A stretch of 8,175 nt of DNA, from positions 1 through 8,175 of the forward strand of contig JAKSRN010000078.1 of assembly GCA_024403585.1 (NCBI GenBank), read 5' to 3'. Source of the DNA: Lachnospiraceae bacterium (GTDB taxonomy: Bacteria > Bacillota > Clostridia > Lachnospirales > Lachnospiraceae). Below the pieces are notes generated by a model. It was not told where the DNA came from. It did no database searches and saw only the letters and a program-made list of their open reading frames with translations. This document shows, piece by piece, positions 1-5,950 of the stretch. The position numbers and the translations under genes were made by a program. Every line of letters starts with the position of its first letter. Position 1 is the first letter of the stretch.

Positions 1-24
1 ATAAAAAAACAAAAAGGAGCTGCT

Positions 25-867
25 ATGTTTGAAAGAGCCTTTACAATTGGTCTGATTCAGATGGATACGGGAAGTGACCCGGAAACATCTTTTCTACAGG
101 CTGAAGCAATGATTGAAAAAGCAAAAGCACAGGGGGCTGAGCTTGTTATTCTGCCGGAACATTCCGACGCAATCGGAAAAAAAGAAAAAGATTATGCACA
201 GCCTGTTCCGGGAACAGTCAGCGACGCATACGGAAAGCTGGCTGAAAAGTATGGGATCTATCTTCACTGTGGAAGTATCACAGAAGCCGGTCCGGAAGAA
301 GCATGCGAGAAAACATACAATACGTCGATTCTTTTTTCTCCCAAAGGCGAGGTCATCCAGACTTATCGGAAGATCCATCTCTTTGATGTGACACTTCCAA
401 ATGGAAAGGATGTAAAAGAATCTTCAGGTGTAATTGCGGGAGACAGGATCGCTCTGGCAGAAACAGAATTATGTACCATAGGAATGACCATCTGCTATGA
501 TCTGCGTTTTCCGGAACTCTATAGACTGCTGGCGTTGGAAGGTGCTGAATTACTTGTAGTCAGTGCCAACTTTACTGCAGCTACAGGGAAAGATCATTGG
601 GAAACACTCTTGCGTGCAAGAGCAATAGAGAATGGCTGCTATGTGGCAGCTGTGAACCAGTGTGGGGAAAAGGCACTTTTCAAAGCCTGGGGTCACACAA
701 TGCTGATCGATCCATGGGGAAGGGTAGTAGGAGAGCTGGACGGCGAGCATCCGGGACTTCTGATCGGAACCCTTGACCCGGAGGTATTCAGGACAACAAG
801 AGAGAAACTTCCGTTCAGAGAAAATCGAAGAACGGATCTATATCATATAGAAAGGATGGGAAAGTAA
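25..867 (+). CDS. Carbon-nitrogen hydrolase (nitrilase superfamily, Nit/omega-amidase-like)
   Basis: A complete 280-residue single-domain nitrilase-fold protein, predicted cytosolic, that should hydrolyse a non-peptide C-N bond (amide or similar). The superfamily's Glu-Lys-Cys triad is visible: Glu45 in LVILPEHSD, Lys116 in YRKIHLFD, and nucleophile Cys157 in CYDLRFPELYR. The CYDLRFPE context and the length of about 280 resemble the Nit/omega-amidase branch rather than true nitrilases or carbamoylputrescine amidases, but the substrate cannot be read from sequence. The ATG at 25 is preceded by AAGGAG (14-19) with 5-nt spacing. The stop is only 3 nt before the next ATG, so it is almost certainly cotranscribed with the alcohol dehydrogenase. 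No signal peptide or membrane segment is seen. If it is an omega-amidase it would deamidate alpha-ketoglutaramate or alpha-ketosuccinamate, which is inference from family resemblance only. The family call is firm; the substrate is open. Confidence 0.9.
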   Translation: MFERAFTIGLIQMDTGSDPETSFLQAEAMIEKAKAQGAELVILPEHSDAIGKKEKDYAQPVPGTVSDAYGKLAEKYGIYLHCGSITEAGPEEACEKTYNTSILFSPKGEVIQTYRKIHLFDVTLPNGKDVKESSGVIAGDRIALAETELCTIGMTICYDLRFPELYRLLALEGAELLVVSANFTAATGKDHWETLLRARAIENGCYVAAVNQCGEKALFKAWGHTMLIDPWGRVVGELDGEHPGLLIGTLDPEVFRTTREKLPFRENRRTDLYHIERMGK

Positions 868-870
868 GTT

Positions 871-2055
871 ATGAATGGATTTAACCAATACACACCAACG
901 GAAGTGATCTTCGGAAAAGGAACCGAGAATCAGGTTGGAGAAACAGCTAAAAAATGGGGCGGAAGCCGTATCCTGATCGTATATGGTGGCGGCAGTGTTG
1001 TGAGAAGCGGTCTCCTGGATCGTGTGAAAGCTTCTCTTGATGCAGCCGGTCTTGCCTGGGAAGAGTTTGGTGGAGCAAGACCGAACCCTTACCTGAACCA
1101 TGCAGAAGAGGGCGTACAGAAAGCAATTGCTTTTGGTGCAGACCTGATCCTGGCTGTAGGAGGCGGAAGTACCATTGATACGGCAAAAGGAATCGCCCAT
1201 GGAACTGCTAACCCTGATACAAAGCTTTGGGACATCTGGACTAAAAAGGTTCCGCTCACCAAAACGCTTCCTGTAGGTGTAGTCCTGACTATTGCTGCAG
1301 CTGGAAGTGAGATGAGTGATTCAGCTGTACTGACCAATACAGAAACCGGTGTCAAGGCAGGTCTGGGAACAGAGTTTAACCGCGCAAAATTTGCAATCAT
1401 GAATCCTGAGCTGACATTTACCCTGCCGGATTACCAGATTGCCTGTGGTGTTACAGATATTATGATGCATACCATGGAGCGTTACTTTATTCCTGGCGCA
1501 CAGGAGATGCTGACAGATGAGATCGCTGAAGGTCTTCTTCGTACTGTGATTGCCAATGGCCGTCTTGCACTGAAGGATAAAACCGATGTCAATGCATTGG
1601 GTGAGATCATGTGGTGTTCCAGCCTTTCCCACAACGGACTGACCGGTGCCGGAAGAAGTGCAAGAGACTTCTCTGTTCATAAATTCGGACATGCACTGTC
1701 TGTGAAATATGATGTGGCACACGGTGCATCTCTTTCTGCTGTATGGAAAGCATGGGCTGAGTATGCATGTGAAGGAGAGGGCGCATTGGAGCGCTTTGCC
1801 CGTTTTGCAAGAAAAGTCTGGCTGGTTGAGGAAGAGGATGACAGAGCTGCCTGTGCAAAAGGTATTGAGATGACAGTTGCTTACTTTAAGGAGATTGGTG
1901 TTGCTACCTGCCTGAAAGACTTTGGACTTGATCCTTCAGAGGAGGAAATCCAGGACCTGGCAATGAAGACAACTTCCAACGATACCGTTCGCCTCTGCCC
2001 GGCACGTACCATTACTGCTGTGGAAGCTAAAGCAATCTTTGAAGCATCCCGATAA
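871..2055 (+). CDS. Iron-containing alcohol dehydrogenase (YqhD/butanol dehydrogenase-like)
   Basis: A complete 394-residue group III metal-dependent alcohol dehydrogenase, predicted cytosolic, which in this subfamily reduces aldehydes to alcohols with NAD(P)H. The N-terminal dinucleotide-binding half shows YGGGS (residues 38-42) and GGGSTIDTAKGIA (97-109). The C-terminal helical half carries the expected metal ligands Asp196, His200, His270 and His284, with spacings of 4, 70 and 14 that closely match YqhD. The length is normal (about 385-395). The ATG at 871 lies 3 nt after the stop of the amidohydrolase gene. Its own ribosome binding site is poor (AAAGGA at 851-856 is 14 nt away), so translational coupling is likely. 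It ends about 40 bp before a strong terminator. YqhD-like enzymes are generally NADPH-dependent with broad aldehyde range, so a butanol, propanediol or detoxifying role cannot be separated here. Family certain, substrate unknown. Confidence 0.93.
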   Translation: MNGFNQYTPTEVIFGKGTENQVGETAKKWGGSRILIVYGGGSVVRSGLLDRVKASLDAAGLAWEEFGGARPNPYLNHAEEGVQKAIAFGADLILAVGGGSTIDTAKGIAHGTANPDTKLWDIWTKKVPLTKTLPVGVVLTIAAAGSEMSDSAVLTNTETGVKAGLGTEFNRAKFAIMNPELTFTLPDYQIACGVTDIMMHTMERYFIPGAQEMLTDEIAEGLLRTVIANGRLALKDKTDVNALGEIMWCSSLSHNGLTGAGRSARDFSVHKFGHALSVKYDVAHGASLSAVWKAWAEYACEGEGALERFARFARKVWLVEEEDDRAACAKGIEMTVAYFKEIGVATCLKDFGLDPSEEEIQDLAMKTTSNDTVRLCPARTITAVEAKAIFEASR

Positions 2056-2091
2056 AATAAAGAGTAGTACCCTACTGATTAAATAGTAACG

Positions 2092-2128
2092 AAAAAACGC
2101 CGTCCTGAATGCAGGACGGCGTTTCTTT
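2092..2128. terminator. Bidirectional intrinsic terminator between the dehydrogenase gene and argG
   Basis: A perfect 13-bp inverted repeat (2095-2107 with 2112-2124, GC-rich core GCCGTCCTG) closes a 4-nt loop. On the plus strand the stem runs into TTTCTTT; on the minus strand it runs into TTTTTT (complement of 2092-2097). It should stop transcription from both converging genes, with the cleaner U-tract serving argG. Confidence 0.93.
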
Positions 2129-2131
2129 ATA

Positions 2132-2165
2132 GCAGGTTTATTTCTGGTGCAGATTTATTTCTGGT
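2132..2165 (-). repeat. 17-bp tandem duplication spanning the argG stop codon
   Basis: Read on the minus strand, 2165-2149 (ACCAGAAATAAATCTGC) is repeated immediately at 2148-2132 with one mismatch (ACCAGAAATAAACCTGC). The first copy contains the argG stop TAA. The second copy repeats the Gln-Lys-stop string in the 3' untranslated region in another register (17 nt is not a multiple of 3). It probably records a slippage or short duplication event and has no evident function. Confidence 0.85.
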
Positions 2166-3381
2166 TTTTCTCAACTTCCATCAGTTTCATAGCACGAACC
2201 TTCAGTGGAAGACCGAACAGTGTGATGAAGCCTGTTGCATCAGAGTGGTCATACAGATCACCTGTTGTGAAGGAAGCCAGAGACTCGTTGTACAGGGAGT
2301 ATGGAGAAGTAGTTCCGGCTTTGATGATGTTGCCTTTGTACAGTTTGAATCTTACTTCACCTGTTACATATTTCTGTGTGGATTTTACGAATGCCTGAAG
2401 AGCATCGGAGAGTGGTGTGAACCATTTTCCTTCGTAAACAACCTGTGCAAACTGGCTGCCAAGTTTTTTCTTGGCTTCCATTGTGTCACGATCCAGGCAC
2501 AGCTCCTCAAGCTGATCATGTGCCTCCATCAGGATTGTTCCGCCAGGAGTCTCATATACACCACGGGATTTCATTCCAACTACACGGTTCTCAACAACAT
2601 CAACAATACCGATGCCGTGTTTTCCGCCGAGAACGTTCAGTTCTTTGATGATGTCAGCGACTTTCATCTCTTTGCCGTTTACGGATACAGGAACACCCTC
2701 TACAAATTTCATTGTTACATACTCTCCCTCATCAGGAGCTTTCTCTGGTGTTACACCGAGTACGAGCATGTGATCGAAGTTTGGCTCGTTAGCAGGATCC
2801 TCAAGCTCAAGACCCTCGTGGCTGATGTGCCACAGGTTACGGTCACGGCTGTAGCTGCTGTCGGCAGAGAATGGCATCTCGATGCCGTGAGCTTTGATAA
2901 AGTTCCACTCGTCCTCACGGGATTCCATTGTCCAGAGATCACGCATACGCCATGGAGCGATTACTTTCAGATCCGGAGCCAGGGCTTTGATACCAAGCTC
3001 AAAACGGATCTGATCGTTTCCTTTACCTGTTGCACCGTGGCAGATTGCGGAAGCACCTTCTTTTCTTGCAACCTCAACCAGACGTTTTACGATTGCCGGA
3101 CGAGCCATGGAAGTTCCAAGCAGATATTTGTGCTCGTAAACTGCGCCAGCCTGTACGCAAGGAACGATGAAGTTGTCACAGAAATCATCAACGATATCTT
3201 CAATATAAAGTTTGGAAGCTCCTGCAGCTTTGGCTCTCTCATCAAGTCCCTCAAGCTCAGGTCCCTGTCCGCAGTCGATGCAGCAGCAGATTACTTCGTA
3301 GTCAAATGTCTCTTTCAGCCATGGAACCAGTGCTGTGGTATCCAGACCGCCGGAATAAGCTAATACAACTTTCTCACTCAT
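2155..3381 (-). CDS. argG: Argininosuccinate synthase
   Basis: A cytosolic ligase that condenses citrulline and aspartate with ATP to form argininosuccinate, the penultimate step of arginine synthesis. The 408 residues match the short bacterial type (about 400) rather than the longer E. coli form. The ATP-pyrophosphatase loop AYSGGLDTT lies at residues 8-16. YEHKYLLGTSMARP (82-95), HGATGKGNDQIRFELG (115-130) and SYSRDRNLWHISHEG (176-190) are the family's substrate and nucleotide-binding blocks. The minus-strand ATG at 3381-3379 follows AGGAGG (3396-3391) with 9-nt spacing, which fixes the start. It is transcribed divergently from argJBD across a shared operator region and ends at a bidirectional terminator. 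ArgH, the usual next step, is not in the window. One oddity is a cysteine cluster at residues 32-37 (CCCIDC) just before the conserved GQG. Identification is essentially certain. Confidence 0.98.
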   Translation of the reverse strand: MSEKVVLAYSGGLDTTALVPWLKETFDYEVICCCIDCGQGPELEGLDERAKAAGASKLYIEDIVDDFCDNFIVPCVQAGAVYEHKYLLGTSMARPAIVKRLVEVARKEGASAICHGATGKGNDQIRFELGIKALAPDLKVIAPWRMRDLWTMESREDEWNFIKAHGIEMPFSADSSYSRDRNLWHISHEGLELEDPANEPNFDHMLVLGVTPEKAPDEGEYVTMKFVEGVPVSVNGKEMKVADIIKELNVLGGKHGIGIVDVVENRVVGMKSRGVYETPGGTILMEAHDQLEELCLDRDTMEAKKKLGSQFAQVVYEGKWFTPLSDALQAFVKSTQKYVTGEVRFKLYKGNIIKAGTTSPYSLYNESLASFTTGDLYDHSDATGFITLFGLPLKVRAMKLMEVEKNQK

Positions 3382-3430
3382 GTGAATTATCCTCCTGATT
3401 ATATAAATCTTATAAGTATTTGTACTGATG

Positions 3431-3446
3431 GATGTAAATATACATC
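3431..3446. promoter_or_regulatory. Putative ArgR/AhrC operator over the argG promoter
   Basis: GATGTAAATATACATC has perfect 6-bp arms around an A/T core and resembles the ArgR box (TGAAT, four A/T, ATTCA) in length and in its TG...CA ends. It covers the predicted argG -10, where bound repressor would block transcription. The match to the box is partial, so this is inferred. Confidence 0.5.
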
Positions 3447-3465
3447 ATATAAACGAAATATGCAA
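3437..3465 (-). promoter_or_regulatory. Predicted argG promoter
   Basis: On the minus strand, TTGCAT (3465-3460) and TATATT (3442-3437) are separated by exactly 17 bp, placing the transcription start near 3430 and giving a leader of roughly 50 nt. The -10 is 5/6 to consensus and the -35 is 3/6. The -10 sits inside a palindrome resembling an ArgR operator, which supports arginine repression. Confidence 0.6.
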
Positions 3466-3493
3466 GCCTTTTTTCGTTTTATGCGAAATAATC

Positions 3494-3522
3494 TTGCATA
3501 TAATGCATGAAACGTGTATAAT
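3494..3522 (+). promoter_or_regulatory. Predicted argJBD promoter
   Basis: TTGCAT (3494-3499) and a consensus TATAAT (3517-3522) are 17 bp apart, with the start expected near 3529. Both elements lie within the two ARG-box-like palindromes. A start here gives a leader of about 250 nt before argJ. A weaker alternative, TTGCAT at 3575-3580 with TATGCT at 3598-3603 (also 17 bp), could be a second promoter. Confidence 0.6.
3495..3507. promoter_or_regulatory. Putative ARG box 1 of the argJ operator
   Basis: TGCATATAATGCA has arms TGCAT and ATGCA around a 3-bp core, one base shorter than the usual TGNAT-N4-ATNCA spacing. It overlaps the predicted argJ -35. Its centre is about 20.5 bp from box 2, close to the 21 bp (18-bp box plus 3) known for paired ArgR sites. 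Confidence 0.5.
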
Positions 3523-3528
3523 TATGCA
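3515..3528. promoter_or_regulatory. Putative ARG box 2 of the argJ operator
   Basis: TGTATAATTATGCA fits the ArgR half-site layout TGNAT-WWWW-ATNCA exactly and contains the predicted argJ -10. It is the best ArgR-box candidate in the window. Together with box 1 it should let a hexameric ArgR/AhrC repress the argJBD unit when arginine is plentiful. Confidence 0.6.
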
Positions 3529-3544
3529 TTATCCAAGGGGGGAA

Positions 3545-3619
3545 ATGCATATTTTCGGGAAAAGAGATTTTCCTTTGCATCTTTTCCCGCATAGGTGTAT
3601 GCTATTTCTTGATACATGA
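3545..3619 (+). CDS. Possible 24-codon leader ORF upstream of argJ
   Basis: A short ORF begins about 15 nt after the predicted argJ transcription start. It encodes 24 residues (starts MHIFGKRDFP, ends LFLDT) and includes two rare-type arginine codons (AGA, AGG). A purine run, AAGGGGGG (3535-3542), precedes the ATG but is closer than ideal. The ORF spans the competing hairpins at 3556-3589. No known leader peptide is recognised. It may be chance, and is listed only because of its position in a long arginine-gene leader. Confidence 0.2.
   Translation: MHIFGKRDFPLHLFPHRCMLFLDT
3556..3589 (+). other. Competing hairpins in the argJ leader
   Basis: A perfect 10-bp inverted repeat pairs 3556-3565 (CGGGAAAAGA) with 3580-3589 (TCTTTTCCCG) around a 14-nt loop. 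The same left arm can instead pair locally: GGAAAA (3558-3563) with TTTTCC (3568-3573) around a GAGA tetraloop of GNRA type. The two folds exclude each other. No T-run follows, so neither is a simple terminator. As DNA, the right arm overlaps the alternative TTGCAT -35 at 3575-3580. Confidence 0.5.
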
Positions 3620-3744
3620 ACGCAGTAACGTATGACATGTATAAACATAGTAGAAACAGAAACAGAAGCCTCTGCGAAGAACTGCAATACAGGTTTTGCT
3701 GATTCTCAGAGATTCTGGGACTTGTAAACATAGGAAATAATGGA

Positions 3745-3763
3745 ATCCTCTTCTGTAGAGGAT
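3745..3763 (+). other. Hairpin next to the argJ ribosome binding site
   Basis: ATCCTCT (3745-3751) pairs perfectly with AGAGGAT (3757-3763) around a 5-nt loop. The stem ends one base before the argJ ribosome binding site AAAGGAG (3765-3771). It could hold the site exposed or modulate ribosome entry; the effect is not predictable from sequence alone. Confidence 0.45.
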
Positions 3764-3777
3764 GAAAGGAGTATGGT

Positions 3778-5001
3778 ATGAAAAAAATTGACGGTGGTGT
3801 TACCGCGGCGATCGGATTCAAGGCAGCAGGCGGAAGTGCCGGAATTAAAAAAGCGAATACAAAGGATATGGCACTGCTGTATAGTATTGTTCCATGTGTG
3901 GCTGCCGGAACATTCACAACGAATGTTGTAAAAGCTGCTCCTGTTAAGTGGGATCAGCATATCGTATATGAGTGTGAGACTGCACAGGCTGTTGTATGTA
4001 ACAGCGGTGTTGCCAATGCATGTACCGGTGAAGAGGGATACGGTTATTGTAAACAGACTGCACAGAAGGCTGCAGACGTACTGGGGATCCCGGAGGATTC
4101 TGTTCTGGTAGCATCCACTGGTGTAATTGGAGCACAGATCCCGATCGATAAGATCAAAGCCGGAATTGAGATGCTCAGTCCAATCCTTTCCAATTCCAGA
4201 GAAGCGGCAAGCATTGCTGCACAGGCAATCATGACAACAGATACTGTTCAGAAAGAGGTTGCTCTTCAGACCCAGATTGGTGGAAAAACCGTTACGATCG
4301 GTGGTATGTGTAAAGGATCCGGAATGATCCATCCAAATATGTGCACCATGCTTTCCTTCCTTACTACCGATGCTGATATTTCTAAAGAGATGCTGCAGAC
4401 TGCACTCTCTGCTGTTGTTCAGGATACTTATAATATGGTTTCTGTTGACGGAGATACTTCTACCAATGATACTGTTCTGCTGCTGGCTAACGGCCTGGCT
4501 GCTAACAGTCCGATCAATGAGAAGAATGAAGACTACTACAAATTCCTTGAGGCACTGTATGAAGTAAACCGTACACTGGCAAGAAAGATTGCATCTGACG
4601 GAGAGGGCGCAACAGCACTCTTTGAGTGTCAGGTTGTGAATGCAGAGAGTAAAGCCCAGGCAGTTACACTTGCTAAATCCGTAATCACATCCAGTCTGAC
4701 AAAAGCAGCGATCTTCGGACACGATGCAAACTGGGGACGCATTCTCTGTGCAATGGGCTATTCCGGTGCTCAGTTTGACCCTGAGAAAGTGGATCTTTAT
4801 TTCCAGAGTGCAGCAGGAACACTGAAGATCATTGAGAATGGTGTGTCTACCGGATACAGCGAGGAGGAAGCAACCCGCATTCTTTCTGAGCCGGAGGTTA
4901 CAGCAATCTGTGATATTAAGATGGGTGAGGCAAAAGCCACTGCATGGGGCTGTGATCTTACCTATGAATATGTAAAGATCAATGCGGATTATCGTTCTTA
5001 A
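3778..5001 (+). CDS. argJ: Bifunctional glutamate N-acetyltransferase / ornithine acetyltransferase
   Basis: ArgJ transfers the acetyl group of N-acetylornithine to glutamate, yielding ornithine and N-acetylglutamate; bifunctional forms also use acetyl-CoA. It runs the cyclic arginine pathway in the cytosol. The 407 residues match the family. The precursor self-cleaves before a conserved Thr that becomes the beta-chain nucleophile: here Thr190 in KGSGMIHPNMCTML, predicting an alpha chain of 189 and a beta chain of 218 residues. The residue before the scissile bond is Cys, not the common Ala. Oxyanion-hole residues Thr114-Gly115 lie in ASTGVIG. The ATG at 3778 follows AAAGGAG (3765-3771) with 6-nt spacing. 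It leads argJ-argB-argD behind a predicted ArgR-controlled promoter; argC, its frequent upstream partner, is absent here. Whether it is mono- or bifunctional cannot be decided from sequence. Confidence 0.97.
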   Translation: MKKIDGGVTAAIGFKAAGGSAGIKKANTKDMALLYSIVPCVAAGTFTTNVVKAAPVKWDQHIVYECETAQAVVCNSGVANACTGEEGYGYCKQTAQKAADVLGIPEDSVLVASTGVIGAQIPIDKIKAGIEMLSPILSNSREAASIAAQAIMTTDTVQKEVALQTQIGGKTVTIGGMCKGSGMIHPNMCTMLSFLTTDADISKEMLQTALSAVVQDTYNMVSVDGDTSTNDTVLLLANGLAANSPINEKNEDYYKFLEALYEVNRTLARKIASDGEGATALFECQVVNAESKAQAVTLAKSVITSSLTKAAIFGHDANWGRILCAMGYSGAQFDPEKVDLYFQSAAGTLKIIENGVSTGYSEEEATRILSEPEVTAICDIKMGEAKATAWGCDLTYEYVKINADYRS

Positions 5002-5044
5002 TCAGTAGACGAAAAGACGACATATATGAAAGAGGAGAACTATT

Positions 5045-5950
5045 ATGGAGCAGAAATATCTTGATAAAGCAGAGGTCCTGATCGAGGCCCTGCCTTATAT
5101 CCAGCGTTTTAACCGTAAGATCATTGTGATCAAATACGGCGGAAGCGCTATGATCGATGAAGAACTGAAGAAAAATGTCATCAAAGATGTTGTTCTTCTG
5201 AAACTGACAGGATTCAAACCGATCATCGTACACGGTGGAGGAAAGGAAATCTCCCGCTGGGTAGGTAAAGTAGGTATGGAGCCAAGATTTGTAAACGGAC
5301 TTCGCGTTACAGATGAAGACACAATGGAAGTCGCTGAGATGGTTCTGAATAAGGTAAACAAGGAACTGGTAAGCATGGTACAGGCACTGGGTGTAAAAGC
5401 AGTTGGTATCAGCGGTAAAGACGGCGGACTTCTTCAGGTTGAGAAAAAATACTCCAATGGCGAGGATATCGGCTACGTAGGCCAGATCACACAGGTGAAT
5501 CCAAAGGTTCTGCGTGACCTGATCGATAATGATTTCCTTCCAATCGTATGTCCGATCGGTATGGATGATAATTTCCATTCTTATAATATTAATGCAGATG
5601 ATGCTGCATCCGCTATTGCTGAGGAGATGAATGCAGAGAAACTGGCCTTCCTGACAGATACAGAGGGTGTCTTCCTTGATTTTAACGATAAGAGCAGTCT
5701 GATCTCTCAGCTGAACTGCAGTGAGGCAGTGGAACTGATCAAAACCGGAGGAGTTTCCGGTGGAATGATCCCGAAACTGCAGAACTGCGTGGATGCCATC
5801 AACAACGGTGTAAACAGAGTACATATTCTGGATGGACGAATTCCACACTGTCTGCTTTTAGAGATCTTTACAAATAAAGGAATCGGTACAGCGATCCTGA
5901 AAGATAATGAGGAGAAATATTCAGATGGAAAAAACAGCAAATTTAATTAA
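5045..5950 (+). CDS. argB: Acetylglutamate kinase (arginine-inhibited class)
   Basis: Phosphorylates N-acetylglutamate with ATP, the second step of ornithine synthesis, in the cytosol. It has 301 residues of the amino-acid kinase fold: VIKYGGSAM with Lys30, the HGGGKEIS substrate loop, and LTDTEGV in the nucleotide half. Before the first strand there is an N-terminal segment of about 25 residues (EALPYIQRF), the helix that links dimers into hexamers in arginine-sensitive enzymes and is missing from the E. coli type. The C-terminal block HILDGRIPHCLLLEIF (260-275) followed by GIGT (279-282) matches the region forming the arginine site. Feedback inhibition by arginine is therefore expected. The ATG at 5045 follows GAGGAG (5032-5037) with 7-nt spacing, 43 nt after argJ. 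Its last 26 nt overlap argD. A polar 17-residue tail after GTAI is not part of the core fold. Confidence 0.97.
   Translation: MEQKYLDKAEVLIEALPYIQRFNRKIIVIKYGGSAMIDEELKKNVIKDVVLLKLTGFKPIIVHGGGKEISRWVGKVGMEPRFVNGLRVTDEDTMEVAEMVLNKVNKELVSMVQALGVKAVGISGKDGGLLQVEKKYSNGEDIGYVGQITQVNPKVLRDLIDNDFLPIVCPIGMDDNFHSYNINADDAASAIAEEMNAEKLAFLTDTEGVFLDFNDKSSLISQLNCSEAVELIKTGGVSGGMIPKLQNCVDAINNGVNRVHILDGRIPHCLLLEIFTNKGIGTAILKDNEEKYSDGKNSKFN

Noticed and set aside
2245..3363. A 372-codon open frame on the plus strand across argG
   Set aside because: It is antisense to a certain argG, its translation resembles no family, is rich in Cys, Phe and Ser in a way typical of reverse-frame shadows, and has no ribosome binding site.
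3451..3479. Inverted repeat AAACGAAA / TTTCGTTT around the argG -35
   Set aside because: The arms are only 8 bp and A/T-rich with a 13-nt loop. It could be an operator, but it does not match ArgR boxes and may be chance in AT-rich DNA.
3701..3720. Imperfect 10-bp direct repeat GATTCTCAGA / GATTCTGGGA
   Set aside because: Only 8 of 10 bases match, with no further copies, so it is not convincing as a repeat element.
3632..3727. A 31-codon ORF (starts MTCINIVETE) in the argJ leader
   Set aside because: No ribosome binding site, no recognisable family and no arginine codon cluster; most likely chance.
3792..3807. T-box-like string GGTGGTGTTACCGCGG near the argJ start
   Set aside because: It resembles the T-box antiterminator signature but lies inside the argJ coding sequence, where it encodes the conserved DGGVTAA start of ArgJ. 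No specifier stem or terminator is arranged around it.
3706..4722. A 338-codon minus-strand frame opposite argJ
   Set aside because: Shadow of argJ: low-complexity Cys/Ser/Asn-rich translation, no start signal, and argJ on the other strand is unambiguous.
5025..5063. A 12-codon ORF in the argJ-argB gap overlapping the argB start
   Set aside because: It has no ribosome binding site of its own and contains argB's instead; likely incidental.
4979..5848. A 289-codon minus-strand frame opposite argB (and a 302-codon one opposite argD)
   Set aside because: Both are antisense to clearly identified enzymes and show no domain or ribosome binding site.
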